Positions 1 through 8,401 of a stretch of 64,000 nt of DNA are shown here, piece after piece (within the stretch, counting starts at the first letter, position 1; each line of letters begins with the position of its first letter). A program made the translations under genes and the position numbers. Source of the DNA: JBKHJZ01 sp046537875 (GTDB taxonomy: Bacteria; Actinomycetota; Acidimicrobiia; Acidimicrobiales; VFJN01). The notes beneath the pieces are model-generated. The model saw only the letters and a program-made list of their open reading frames with translations, searched no databases and had not been told where the DNA came from. The DNA lies in contig JBKHJZ010000001.1 in assembly GCA_046537875.1 (NCBI GenBank), forward strand, positions 1 through 64,000, read 5' to 3'.

Positions 1-90
1 CCGGCCGCTGGTCGGGCGCTCCGACGCCTACAGCGCCGGCACGCGGATGCGTCCATCGCGACGCCCTGCCATCGCGGGTGTGTGGTCTCG

Positions 91-801
91 TCAGCCGCCG
101 GGGCGGACGTCCGAGCGGCTCGAGCCCTGCGGCAGCTCGGCCAGCACCTCGGCCCTGGCCGTGTCGAAGCTGAGGAACCCGCCGATGCGCGAGCTCTCGG
201 GCAGCGGGTCCTCGTAGCTCCACGCCACGTCCGCCGTCGCCGTGCCGTCCACCACCGCCGCCCACCAGGTGGCCTCGCCCTTGTAGTTGCACCAGGTGCG
301 CGTGTCGGTGCGCCGGAGCAGGTCGGTGCGGACGTGTGCCGGATCGACGTACAGCCGCGGCCCGAGCGACGTCTCGAACAGGATGACCGTGTCGCTCGTG
401 TCGACGAGGACGGCGTCGCCGACCTGCACCCGGAGCCGCCGGCGGGTCGGGTGGCAGTCGACCCGGTGGTACGGGTTGGGCGGGTAGTTCACGAGCCGCC
501 GGCCCTCCTCGAACCAGGCGTCGACGGCGTCCCAGGGCACCTGCACGAAGCCGGGCGCCTCGGGCTCGGGCTCGCTCGGCAGGTCACCCACCTCGGCGAG
601 AGGAAAGGCGTAGGCGAGCATGCGCCCGGGCCGGTGCACCAGCAGCGCCCGCTCGGTGTCGATCACGGTGCGGCCGTCGATCTCGGCCCGGATGCGGCGC
701 GGGTGGGGCTCGACGAAGACGGTGCCCCGGTGGCTCAGCGGCGGTGAGGCCCAGCCGGCGGGGTCGACGCCGAGGGGTCCCCGTCCTGCGGTGAGGCTCA
801 T
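91..801 (-). CDS. DUF427 domain protein (tandem)
   Basis: A 236-residue soluble protein built from two DUF427-type units. The second unit is clearest, with CNYKGEATWW at residues 171-180 and WSYEDP at 194-199, the family hallmarks; the first half (about 28-75) carries the same beta-rich pattern (RTVIDTERALLVHRPGRMLAY). DUF427 proteins have no established enzymatic role, so none is assigned. The ATG at 799-801 is preceded on the minus strand by a strong GGAGGAAGGAGGG ribosome-binding site. It lies 20 bp downstream of a thioesterase gene that seems to carry a related N-terminal domain, so the two are probably co-transcribed. Confidence 0.85.
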   Translation of the reverse strand: MSLTAGRGPLGVDPAGWASPPLSHRGTVFVEPHPRRIRAEIDGRTVIDTERALLVHRPGRMLAYAFPLAEVGDLPSEPEPEAPGFVQVPWDAVDAWFEEGRRLVNYPPNPYHRVDCHPTRRRLRVQVGDAVLVDTSDTVILFETSLGPRLYVDPAHVRTDLLRRTDTRTWCNYKGEATWWAAVVDGTATADVAWSYEDPLPESSRIGGFLSFDTARAEVLAELPQGSSRSDVRPGG

Positions 802-821
802 CGTGCGCCCTCCTTCCTCCT

Positions 822-1955
822 CTACAGCGCCGCGCGGTGGTCGACCGCGGCCGTGGGATCGGCGAAGGCCCGGACCATCGCGTCGACGGTGAACGACGCG
901 ACCAGGGCCCGGTCCTCGTCGTAGACCCGGCAGTCGGCGTGGGTCATGCCGTCACCCGCGAAGGTCGAGCGGTGGTGGTAGAGCATCCACCGGTCGGCGC
1001 GGACGTCGCGGTGGAGGGACAGCGAGATCGCGTTGACGGCGGTCGAGAGGGTGCGGTGGGCCTGGTCCTGGCCGATGCCGGCATGCGGCCGCATGGCCGC
1101 GGCGATCGACAGGTGGCCGGTGAACTGGGCGAGCAGGCCGGCGTGCACCGGCGGGTCGTCGGGCAGCCGGCGGAAGCGCACCCAGGCGGACAGCTCGGGC
1201 GGCCCGACGGGCGCGTCCGGGTCGCCGGTGTAGGCGTGGTCGACGATGCGCAGGTCGCGCCCGGTCACGCCCATGTCGTGGGGCGCCGAGCCGTCGGGGC
1301 CGGGCACGTCGGGCGCCGGGTCGGCGTGGCGCATGACGTCGGGTGCGGTCACGTCGAGCAGCAGCGAGCCGAACGCGCACGTGCGGTCGCCCTGCCGTGC
1401 CTCGGCCCGCAGCGCGGTGAACGTGCGCCCGGCCGTGACCTGGTCGAGGACGAGGTGGTAGGGCACCCGGGCGTCGGCGGCGCGGGTGAAGGCCATCGAG
1501 GCGTGGACGACCCGTCGCCCCGGCGCGCACCGGGACGCGGCCACGACCGCCTGGCCGAGGATCTGGCTGCCCTCGACCACGGGACGCCGCCAGTCGCTGC
1601 GGGCCGGGCTCACCCAGCGGTCGCCGTCGGGCCGGACATCGATGGCGGCGACGAGGTCGTCGGCATCGCCCCAGTTGGGGAACCGGACGACGTCTCGCGC
1701 GGCGTCACCGTCGGCGGGGTCGCTCAGCTCGAGGCGCACCTGCTCGTGGTCGAACGCGACGTGGTCCGCCAGCTCGCCGTCGCCGGCCCGCCACGGGCCG
1801 TCGCCGGCGAGCACCTCGGGCGCCACCTCGGACCGGGGGAACCAGAGAACGGGGGCGGCGCCGGGGACGTCGACCCGCACCGGAGCGTCGGTGGCGGCCA
1901 GCACCTGGTCGCCCCGGGTCGCACGGGCCCGGTACCGGAGCGGCGTCCTGTGCAT
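822..1955 (-). CDS. Acyl-CoA thioesterase (TesB/hotdog type) with DUF427-like N-terminus
   Basis: A 377-residue protein. Residues from about 130 to the end resemble a double-hotdog TesB-type acyl-CoA thioesterase: RPVVEGSQILGQAVVAAS, then VHASMAFTRAADARVPY, and later LSTAVNAISLSLHRDVRADRW and YHHRSTFAGDGMTHADCRVY. Such enzymes hydrolyse acyl-CoA to free acid and CoA in the cytosol. The first 100 or so residues (VLWFPRSEVAPEVLAGD and flanks) are not part of a thioesterase and look like a degenerate DUF427 unit, which is striking because a tandem DUF427 protein is encoded immediately downstream. The ATG at 1953-1955 faces the SDR at 2020 across a short divergent promoter. Confidence 0.75.
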   Translation of the reverse strand: MHRTPLRYRARATRGDQVLAATDAPVRVDVPGAAPVLWFPRSEVAPEVLAGDGPWRAGDGELADHVAFDHEQVRLELSDPADGDAARDVVRFPNWGDADDLVAAIDVRPDGDRWVSPARSDWRRPVVEGSQILGQAVVAASRCAPGRRVVHASMAFTRAADARVPYHLVLDQVTAGRTFTALRAEARQGDRTCAFGSLLLDVTAPDVMRHADPAPDVPGPDGSAPHDMGVTGRDLRIVDHAYTGDPDAPVGPPELSAWVRFRRLPDDPPVHAGLLAQFTGHLSIAAAMRPHAGIGQDQAHRTLSTAVNAISLSLHRDVRADRWMLYHHRSTFAGDGMTHADCRVYDEDRALVASFTVDAMVRAFADPTAAVDHRAAL

Positions 1956-1991
1956 CGTCGCACGACCCTAGCGGCGGGCGCCGCCCGCTTT

Positions 1992-2007
1992 CTGACGGTC
2001 GGGTCAG
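1992..2007. promoter_or_regulatory. Inverted repeat CTGAC-N6-GTCAG in divergent promoter
   Basis: CTGACGGTCGGGTCAG has 5-bp arms around 6 nt. It lies between the thioesterase (minus, start 1955) and the SDR (plus, start 2020), only 12 nt before the SDR ATG. A closely similar CTGAC-N6-GTCA occurs at 5507-5521 in another intergenic region. This is probably a repressor operator; the regulator is unknown. Confidence 0.4.
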
Positions 2008-2019
2008 TACGGTGTGGCG

Positions 2020-2805
2020 ATGGCGACGAACGTGGTGATCGGCGCAGGTTCCGGCATGGGCGAGGCGGTGGCCCGGCGCCTCGCGACAGGCGGAGAGCGG
2101 CTGCTGCTGGCCGACATCGAGCGGACGGGGATCGAACGGCTCGCCGGCGAGCTGGCCGGCGACGTGGAGGCCCACCGGTGCGACCTGACCGAACCGGACG
2201 ACCTCGCCGCGCTGGCCGAGGCGACCGGTGAGCTGGGCCGGCTCGTCCTCACGGCCGGGTTGTCGCCGACCATGGGCTCGGGCCGGCGGATCCTCGAGGT
2301 CGACATCGTCGGCCCGGCACGGCTCCTCTCGATCTTCGGGCCGCTCGCCGGCGCCGGGTCGGTCGCCGTCCTGTTCGCGTCGATGGCCGGGCACCTGTTC
2401 CCGCCGGCGGAGGACGTCGACCGCATCCTCGACGAGCCGCTGGCCGGCTCGGTGCTCGACGACCTGGCCGCCGCAGGCGTCGACCTCGACGACACCGGCA
2501 CGGCCTACGGCATCGCCAAGCGCGCCCTCATCCGCCTCGTGCGCCGGTCCGCCGCGGCGTGGGGCGCCCGGGGCGCCCGCATCGTGTCGCTGTCGCCGGG
2601 CATCGTCGACACGCCGATGGGGCGTCGGGAGCAGGAGTCGCAGCCGGTGATGGCCGACATGGTGGCCGGCAGCCCGCTCGGCCGCATGATCGACGCCGAC
2701 GAGGTCGCCGCCGTCGCCGCGTTCCTGGCTTCGCCGCAGGCGTCGGCGATCACGGGCACCGACGTGCTCGTGGACGGCGGTGCCGTCGCGGGTCTCCTGG
2801 CGTGA
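2020..2805 (+). CDS. Short-chain dehydrogenase/reductase
   Basis: A 261-residue classical SDR that should oxidise an alcohol or reduce a ketone with NAD(P). The N-terminal cofactor motif VIGAGSGMGEAVARRLA is followed by LTAGLSP in place of NNAG, the catalytic YGIAK, and a C-terminal TGTDVLVDGG. I prefer the ATG at 2020; an in-frame GTG lies at 2014. Neither has a clear Shine-Dalgarno sequence, and a palindrome ends 12 nt upstream, so the message may be leaderless. It is a stand-alone gene converging on the thiolase-like gene that ends at 2840. The substrate cannot be told from sequence. Confidence 0.85.
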   Translation: MATNVVIGAGSGMGEAVARRLATGGERLLLADIERTGIERLAGELAGDVEAHRCDLTEPDDLAALAEATGELGRLVLTAGLSPTMGSGRRILEVDIVGPARLLSIFGPLAGAGSVAVLFASMAGHLFPPAEDVDRILDEPLAGSVLDDLAAAGVDLDDTGTAYGIAKRALIRLVRRSAAAWGARGARIVSLSPGIVDTPMGRREQESQPVMADMVAGSPLGRMIDADEVAAVAAFLASPQASAITGTDVLVDGGAVAGLLA

Positions 2806-2839
2806 CGGCCCGGGCGCGAGCGGCGAGTCAGGTGGCAGG

Positions 2840-3985
2840 TCAGGTGGACACGATCGACACGCCGGCGGTGCCGGGCGCGCCGTAGAGCTGGGCGTAGCCG
2901 ACCTTGGGCTCGCCGGGAACCTGGCGGTCGCCGGCCGTGCCGCGGAGCTGGTGGACCAGCTCGTGGATCTGGCGCAGACCGGAGGCGCCGATCGGCTCGC
3001 CGTTGGCGATGAGCCCGCCGTCGGTGTTGACCGGCATCGGCCCGCCGATGTCGGTGGCCCGCTCCGCGAGGAGCTTCTCCTGCTCGCCGTCGGCGCAGAA
3101 GCCGTTCTCGGCCATGTGGATGATCTCGGCGCCCGAGTCGGTGTCCTGGAGCTGGATGACGTCGACGTCCTCGGGCCCGATGCCCGCCTGCTCGTACGCG
3201 GCGCGGGACGCGTAGACGGTGGGCGCGGCGTCCTGGTCGACCGCCGTCCACGAGGCGTGGACCTCGAAGGCCCCGTAGCGGCGGGTGCGCAGCGCCGTGG
3301 CCCGGAGGCGGATCGGCCGGGACGTGTACCGCTCGGCCAGCCCGGCGCGGCACAGCACGACCGCGGCGGCGCCCTCGTCGGGGGCGCAGAACATGTAGTG
3401 GCGGAGCGGGAAGTTCAGCATCCGCGAGGCGAGGATCTCCTCCTCGCCGAGCGGCTTGCGCCGGAACGCGTTCGGGTTCAGCGAGCCGTTGCGGTAGTTC
3501 TTCGCCGCCACCCGGGCGAGGGACCGCTCGGAGATCCCGTGGTCGTGCATGTAGCGGTTGATCTTCATCGCGAAGAACTTCGTGGTGAGGAAGTGCCCGA
3601 TCTCGCCGTACCAGGGCGGCGCGGCGTAGTCGACGGGGTCGGACGTGAACGCACCGGGCTCGTGCTTGTCCATGCCGACGGCCAGGGCGACGTCGTACTG
3701 GCCGGACCGGATCGAGTCGGCGGCCAGCTGGAGCGCCGACGCGGCGGTGGCGCACCCGTTGTAGACGTCCATGAACGGGATGCCGGTGAGCCCGAGGCGG
3801 CTGGTGACGGCGTCGGGGTTGTCGACCTCGAAGCTGCCGCCGAACGCCACCTGCACGTCCGGCCACCGGACGCCCGCATCGGCCAGCGCGGCCCGGACGG
3901 CGTGGGCGCCCATGTCGATGGCCGACGTGTCGCCGAACCGGCCGAACGGGTGCAGGCCCACCCCGATGATGGCCACGTCCTGCAT
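2840..3985 (-). CDS. Thiolase-like lipid-transfer protein (Ltp2/SCP-x-like)
   Basis: A 381-residue thiolase-superfamily protein: MQDVAIIGVGLHPFGRFG at the start, the conserved Cys78 in YNGCATAASALQLA, and GGLIANGEPIGASGLRQIHEL near the end, where classical thiolases have GHPIGASG. The C-terminal catalytic cysteine loop is absent; the protein ends YGAPGTAGVSIVST. These features are typical of lipid-transfer-protein members, some of which act as retro-aldolases on steroid side chains together with a DUF35 partner (known for Ltp2-ChsH2). A DUF35 gene stops 2 nt before this ATG, supporting such a complex. True thiolase activity is unlikely; the aldolase role is inferred. Confidence 0.8.
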   Translation of the reverse strand: MQDVAIIGVGLHPFGRFGDTSAIDMGAHAVRAALADAGVRWPDVQVAFGGSFEVDNPDAVTSRLGLTGIPFMDVYNGCATAASALQLAADSIRSGQYDVALAVGMDKHEPGAFTSDPVDYAAPPWYGEIGHFLTTKFFAMKINRYMHDHGISERSLARVAAKNYRNGSLNPNAFRRKPLGEEEILASRMLNFPLRHYMFCAPDEGAAAVVLCRAGLAERYTSRPIRLRATALRTRRYGAFEVHASWTAVDQDAAPTVYASRAAYEQAGIGPEDVDVIQLQDTDSGAEIIHMAENGFCADGEQEKLLAERATDIGGPMPVNTDGGLIANGEPIGASGLRQIHELVHQLRGTAGDRQVPGEPKVGYAQLYGAPGTAGVSIVST

Positions 3986-3987
3986 GC

Positions 3988-4416
3988 TCAGCCCTCCTCG
4001 ACCGGCGCGAACGCGAACGTCATGACCTCGGTGCCGTCGGCGTCGACGCGGAACGGCACGATGCGAAGCTCCATCGCCATCCCGATGCGCAGCTTCGCCG
4101 GATCGGCCTCGGTGAGGCGTGACTCCACCCGGACCACGTCGCCGAGCTGCACGAGGCCCACGCCGTAGGGCCGGAACGTCTCCGGCGTCTCGCCGCCGGC
4201 GTAGGGCTCCTTGGGCAGGAACTCCTGCGTGGTGAACGTCCACAGCGTGCCCCGGCGGGGCAGGCGCTCGTCTGCGACCTCGAGGGAGCCGCAGCGGGCG
4301 CACGACCCCTGCCGCGGGAACGTGACGGCCGAGCAGGCCGTGCACCGGCCGCCGATGAGCTGTGGCTCGTCGGCCGGCCAGGTGAAGACATCGGGCGCGA
4401 ACGCGACCTGGGGCAC
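3988..4416 (-). CDS. DUF35/OB-fold zinc-ribbon protein, thiolase partner
   Basis: A 142-residue protein with an N-terminal rubredoxin-like zinc ribbon (Cys25, Cys28, Cys39, Cys42: CTAC and CARC) and a C-terminal OB-fold typical of the DUF35 family (RGTLWTFTTQEFLPK, FRPYGVGLVQL). These small proteins usually sit beside lipid-transfer thiolases and form complexes with them, in some cases binding acyl-CoA. I chose the GTG at 4414-4416 because AGGAGG lies 4 nt upstream on the minus strand and because longer readings add a low-complexity Arg/Pro extension. The stop lies 2 nt before the thiolase-like ATG, so translation is probably coupled. Confidence 0.88.
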   Translation of the reverse strand: MPQVAFAPDVFTWPADEPQLIGGRCTACSAVTFPRQGSCARCGSLEVADERLPRRGTLWTFTTQEFLPKEPYAGGETPETFRPYGVGLVQLGDVVRVESRLTEADPAKLRIGMAMELRIVPFRVDADGTEVMTFAFAPVEEG

Positions 4417-4463
4417 CGTCCCTCCTGTGGGTCGAGGGTGGGCGGAAGGTTCCGGCGCCGGGG

Positions 4464-5441
4464 TCACAGGAACGCTTCCTCGAACAGGTGCAGGTGCCGC
4501 CATGCCAGCGCCGGGGGGATGCCGCCGACCATCGGGTGGAACACCGGCATGTCCTCGTCGCCGGACTCGCTGCGTTCCTTGGCCCACTCGTCGGGGGTGA
4601 GGATCCGGTACTGCCCGCTCTCCCGGATCTCGTCGATCGTCGACATCGGCCGGAAGGTGGGCGGGCGCCCACCCTGGCTGGCCGCCTCGGCCTCCCAGGC
4701 GCCGTAGGCCTGCGTCTCGTACAGGAAGTACGGACCGAGCTCCTCCCACGCCGTCTCCACGTCCTCGGCCAGCACGAGCTGGTCACCGAAGCTCTTGATG
4801 GTGCACGGGCCCGGGTCGGGCCTGCCCAGCTTGAGGCACTCGTCCCGGTAGTGCTCCCAGCACGCGGGCTCCGAGGGGACGAAGCCGTCGGCGATGCGGG
4901 CCGCCCGGCGGGCCGCGCCCTCGGACGTGCCGCCCATGAGCAGCACGGGGCCGCCCGGGTTGGTGGGCGGCGGGCTCACGCGGACCGTCCGGCCCCGGTG
5001 GTCGAACGGCTCGCCCGTCCAGGCCGCCCTGAGCGTCGTGATCGCCTCCCGCACCCGCCGTGGCCGCTCGTCCATCGGGACGCCGAACATCTCGAACTCG
5101 CTCGGCCGGTAGCCGCCGCCGACGATCAGGACCAGCCGCCCGCCGGAGACGAGGTCGACCACGGCGGCGTCCTCGGCGAGGCGCAGCGGGTCGTGGAACG
5201 GCGCCACCAGCGCGGCCACCGTGATCATGGCGTTCCGCGTGCGGGCGGCGATCGCCGAGGCCATCACCAGCGGGCTCGGCAGGTAGCCGTCGTCGCTGCC
5301 GTGGTGCTCCGACACCGTGAGGGCCATGGCCCCCCGCTGGTCGGCCCACTCGCACATGTCGAGTGCGGCTCGGACGCGTTCGGTGCAGGTCACTCCGGCG
5401 AACGACGGGTTTCGTAGATCGAATCGGAGTCCGAAGAGCAC
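4464..5441 (-). CDS. LLM class F420-dependent oxidoreductase
   Basis: A 325-residue luciferase-like TIM-barrel protein. Diagnostic stretches are MALTVSEHHGSDDGYLPSPL, AAVVDLVSGGRLVLIVGGGY and the C-terminal HLHLFEEAFL. Actinobacterial members mostly use deazaflavin F420, though FMN cannot be excluded. The GTG start at 5439-5441 follows a GGGAGGG ribosome-binding site. It is the first gene of a three-gene minus-strand operon with the DUF35 and thiolase-like genes, 47 nt upstream of DUF35. An oxidation step before a retro-aldol cleavage would fit this order, but the substrate is unknown. Confidence 0.88.
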   Translation of the reverse strand: MLFGLRFDLRNPSFAGVTCTERVRAALDMCEWADQRGAMALTVSEHHGSDDGYLPSPLVMASAIAARTRNAMITVAALVAPFHDPLRLAEDAAVVDLVSGGRLVLIVGGGYRPSEFEMFGVPMDERPRRVREAITTLRAAWTGEPFDHRGRTVRVSPPPTNPGGPVLLMGGTSEGAARRAARIADGFVPSEPACWEHYRDECLKLGRPDPGPCTIKSFGDQLVLAEDVETAWEELGPYFLYETQAYGAWEAEAASQGGRPPTFRPMSTIDEIRESGQYRILTPDEWAKERSESGDEDMPVFHPMVGGIPPALAWRHLHLFEEAFL

Positions 5442-5506
5442 CGTCCCTCCCTGGCGTGTCGGCGGTCACATCGAAGCAGATCGGGAGCGCCGCCGCTCGC
5501 AGTGAT

Positions 5507-5522
5507 CTGACATCTCGGTCAT
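5507..5522. promoter_or_regulatory. Inverted repeat CTGAC-N6-GTCAT in divergent promoter
   Basis: CTGACATCTCGGTCAT carries TGAC-N6-GTCA between the LLM operon (minus, start 5441) and the hotdog gene (plus). It matches the palindrome at 1992-2007 in both arms and in part of the centre. It is a candidate operator shared by the two small transcription units at the left of the window. Confidence 0.4.
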
Positions 5523-5611
5523 CGGGTGGCGACGTGGACGTGACCCCGAGATGCTGATGCTAGCTCATGAAGGGTCAGGTTCTCGTTGAGCGTGAGTATG
5601 GTTATCCGACC

Positions 5612-6385
5612 ATGGCCGCCCGACCGGACGCCCCCGACCACTCCCGCCACGTGCTGCTCGAGCTCGGGCTCGGCCTGGAGCGCCGGGGCGACGAGCTCCA
5701 CGGGTCGGCGCCGATCGTCCCGCAGATGCACGTGCCGGGCACCGACGTGGTGCGCAGCTCGGTGCTCGCCATCTGGGTCGACACCGTCGCCGGCCTGCTC
5801 GTCGCCGACGTGATGCAGCCGCGGGTGCCCATCACCCTCGAGCTCGACGTGCACCTGCACGCACCACCGCACGACCTCGACCGGGTGCACCTGCGCGGCC
5901 GGTTGGCCAAGGTGGGCCGCACCGTCGTGGTGCCGAGCGTCGACGTGCTCGACGGGGACGGGCGGCGCCTCGGCTTCGGTGCGGCCTCGTTCGTGGTCGC
6001 CCCCGACCCCAGCCTCCGCATGCCGGATCGCGCGGGCATCGACGGCCGGTCGCCGGGCGCGGCGCGCCTGCGCGTCCCGCTGGCCGAGCGGGTCGGGATC
6101 GAGCACCGTGGGCCGGGCACCGTGGTGCTTCCCCGCCGCGCGGAGTCGCTGAACGCGTCCAACACGGTCAACGGCGGGCTGCTCGCCCTGGCCGTCGAGG
6201 AGGCCGCGCTGTCCCTCACCCCCGGGGCGACGCTCGCCTCGCTGGCACTGCGCTACCTGCAGCCGGTGCGGGTCGGCCCGGCCGTGGCCGTGGCCGAGGT
6301 GGACGGTGGGTTGGGTCGGGTCGAGGTCCGTGACGCCGGTGCCGACGGTCGCTGCGCCGTCCTCGGCACGACCCGCACGGCATGA
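5612..6385 (+). CDS. Acyl-CoA thioesterase-like tandem hotdog protein
   Basis: About 257 residues, composed of two hotdog-fold halves (PaaI/YbgC type): VRSSVLAIWVDTVAGLLVADVMQPRVP in the first and NTVNGGLLALAVEEAALSLTPG in the second, each preceding a strand like LHAPPHDLDRVHLRGRLAKVG. Hotdog proteins hydrolyse acyl-CoA thioesters or bind acyl chains; the catalytic residues are not obvious here. I prefer the ATG at 5612 over an in-frame ATG at 5567 because typical sequence begins there. It is transcribed divergently from the LLM-DUF35-thiolase operon and converges on the SDR ending at 6426. Confidence 0.7.
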   Translation: MAARPDAPDHSRHVLLELGLGLERRGDELHGSAPIVPQMHVPGTDVVRSSVLAIWVDTVAGLLVADVMQPRVPITLELDVHLHAPPHDLDRVHLRGRLAKVGRTVVVPSVDVLDGDGRRLGFGAASFVVAPDPSLRMPDRAGIDGRSPGAARLRVPLAERVGIEHRGPGTVVLPRRAESLNASNTVNGGLLALAVEEAALSLTPGATLASLALRYLQPVRVGPAVAVAEVDGGLGRVEVRDAGADGRCAVLGTTRTA

Positions 6386-6425
6386 GCCACCGGGCCAGGC
6401 CCCCCGAGCGGTGACGCCACGTGGA

Positions 6426-7178
6426 TCAGTCGGTGACGGGCAGGCGGGGGACGACCGTGACCGAGGGGATCCGGGCGCTGGGTCGCCGGTGGAGCACCGC
6501 GCTCACCGTGTCGACGAGCTCGTCCACGTCGATCAGCGCGCCGGCGATGTAGCCCCGCTCGTACCACGTGGTGACGAGGTCGGCGGCGACCTCGCGGTCC
6601 CAGTCGTTGGCGAACTCGGTGGCGCCGTCGCCCTCGCCGCCGCCGCAGTCGCCGACGGTGATGCGGGTGAACCCGACCTCGGGGTGCTCGGTGTGCCAGG
6701 CCTCCACGAGCTTGTCGAGCGCGGCCTTGGAGGTGACGTAGGCGGCCAGGCCCGGCCACGGCGGCGTGATCGAGGCGCTGACCGAGGAGAAGTACGCAGC
6801 CGTGCCCCGGGCCGCCTTCAGGTGGGGCAGGGCCGCCGCTGTCGCGATCGATGCGCCGATGACGTTGGTGGCGAAGCTCCGGTTCCAGTCGTCGGCGGTC
6901 AGCTCCTCGATGCGGCGCAGGATCCCGACGCCCGTCGTGTACACCATGGCGTCGATCCCGCCCATCGCCTCGGCGGCCCGGTCGATCGCCTCGGGGCAGC
7001 CGACCTCGTCGGTGGCGTCGCACTGGATCGCGATGGCGGTCGGGCCGCCTTCGGCGGCCGCCGCCTCCAACCGGTCCTTGCGCCGGGCGAGCATCGCGAC
7101 GTGCTCGCCGCGGGCGGCCAGGGAGACGGCGACGCACCTGCCCAGACCGCTCGACGCTCCGATGACGACCGCTCTCAT
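6426..7178 (-). CDS. Short-chain dehydrogenase/reductase
   Basis: A 250-residue SDR with VVIGASSGLGRCVAVSLAARG at the N-terminus, the acidic-site CDATDE, serine-rich SSVSAS and the catalytic YVTSKAALDKL. The usual NNAG is replaced by YTTGVG, and the C-terminal part (VGDCGGGEGDGATEFANDW) is unlike fabG-type members, so this belongs to a divergent subfamily. It starts at the ATG 7176-7178 and is transcribed away from the ACAD operon starting at 7277 over a gap of about 100 bp. Its substrate is unknown. Confidence 0.85.
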   Translation of the reverse strand: MRAVVIGASSGLGRCVAVSLAARGEHVAMLARRKDRLEAAAAEGGPTAIAIQCDATDEVGCPEAIDRAAEAMGGIDAMVYTTGVGILRRIEELTADDWNRSFATNVIGASIATAAALPHLKAARGTAAYFSSVSASITPPWPGLAAYVTSKAALDKLVEAWHTEHPEVGFTRITVGDCGGGEGDGATEFANDWDREVAADLVTTWYERGYIAGALIDVDELVDTVSAVLHRRPSARIPSVTVVPRLPVTD

Positions 7179-7276
7179 GTGGCGAGACTACTGTCCCCAA
7201 CAAGCGCGGGTCACGTTCTCGTCGCGGACGATCGGGTCCGTCGGCATCCCGCCGGAGCCAGACAGGAGGCGTGCCC

Positions 7277-8401
7277 ATGCAGCTGCAGCTGACGCCGGAC
7301 CAGGAGGTCCTCCGGGACGCCACCGCCCGGTTCCTGAACGAGCACGCATCCGTCGGGGCGGTGCGCGCGCTGCGCCACGACGAGCTCGGGTTCGACCCGG
7401 GCGTCTGGCGCCGGGGCGCCGAGCTGGGCTGGACGTCGTTGCTCGTCGGCGAGGACCACGGCGGCGGCTCCGTGTCCGGCAGCGGGCTGCTCGACCTCGC
7501 CCTCGTCGCGCACGAGTTCGGCCGGCGGGCCGCGCCTGGTCCGCTCGTCACCACCAACATCGTCGCAGGCGCGCTCAGCGCCGGCAGCGCCCATCTCGAC
7601 CTGCTCGCCCGCCTGCTCGACGGTTCCGCCGTCGCCACGTGGTGCCACGCCGAGCCGACGGCGGGGCCCGGCGAGGTCGCGCTCGAGATCCGCCCCGACG
7701 GCGACGACGTCGTGCTCGACGGGGTGAAGCGGCCGGTGGAGGCGGCGACGGCGGCCACCCACCTGCTGGTCAGCGGCCGGACCGGCGACGGGCTCACGCA
7801 GGCCGTGGTCCCCGCCGACGCCCCGGGCGTCACCCTCACCCCGCTGCGCAGCGTCGACCTCACCCGCCGGTTCGGCACCGTCCGCTTCGACGGGGTGCGC
7901 GTGCCGGCCGCGGCCCTCGTCGGCCAGGTCGGCAAGGCCGTCGAGGACGTCGAGCGCCAGCTCCTGCACGCCCTCGTGCTGCTCGACGCCGAGTCGGTCG
8001 GCGCCATGGAGCGGGCCTTCGAGATGACCGTCGACTGGTCGTTCGACCGGTACTCCTTCGGCCGACCGCTCGCCTCCTACCAGGCCCTCAAGCACCGGTT
8101 CGCCCACATGAAGAGCTGGCTCGAGGCGAGCCACGCCCTGGTCGGCGAGGCGGCCGAGGCCGTGGCGGCCGGCGACGCGAACGCGGCGACCCTGGCGAGC
8201 GCGGCCACGGCGTTCGTCGGCGAGTACGGCTCCGAGCTGCTCCAGGACTGCGTGCAGCTCCACGGCGGCATCGGCGTCACCTACGAGCACGACCTGCACC
8301 TGTACCTGCGCCGGCACACCGTCGACCGCGCCCTGTTCGGCACGCCGGGCGAGCACCGGCGCCGCATCGTCGACCTGATGGAGCGGGGGGAGGCCGCATG
8401 A
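7277..8401 (+). CDS. Acyl-CoA dehydrogenase, lower-activity-type partner subunit
   Basis: A 374-residue ACAD: N-terminal helical domain (LTPDQEVLRDATARFLNEHA), beta domain, then C-terminal helices with FDRYSFGRPLASYQALKHRFAHM and CVQLHGGIGVTYEHDLHLYLRR. The C-terminus lacks the usual GGTxEIQ loop and reads RALFGTPGEHRRRI, as in the partner subunits of heteromeric steroid-type ACADs. The ATG at 7277 is 7 nt after AGGAGG; an in-frame GTG at 7271 is too close to it. The last codons overlap the next ACAD (ATGA), so the two are expected to form a complex that desaturates an acyl-CoA. Confidence 0.92.
   Translation: MQLQLTPDQEVLRDATARFLNEHASVGAVRALRHDELGFDPGVWRRGAELGWTSLLVGEDHGGGSVSGSGLLDLALVAHEFGRRAAPGPLVTTNIVAGALSAGSAHLDLLARLLDGSAVATWCHAEPTAGPGEVALEIRPDGDDVVLDGVKRPVEAATAATHLLVSGRTGDGLTQAVVPADAPGVTLTPLRSVDLTRRFGTVRFDGVRVPAAALVGQVGKAVEDVERQLLHALVLLDAESVGAMERAFEMTVDWSFDRYSFGRPLASYQALKHRFAHMKSWLEASHALVGEAAEAVAAGDANAATLASAATAFVGEYGSELLQDCVQLHGGIGVTYEHDLHLYLRRHTVDRALFGTPGEHRRRIVDLMERGEAA

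Noticed and set aside
1..90. Possible 3' end of a gene at the left edge
   Set aside because: No frame shows recognisable protein sequence before running into the antisense of the DUF427 gene; nothing can be supported.
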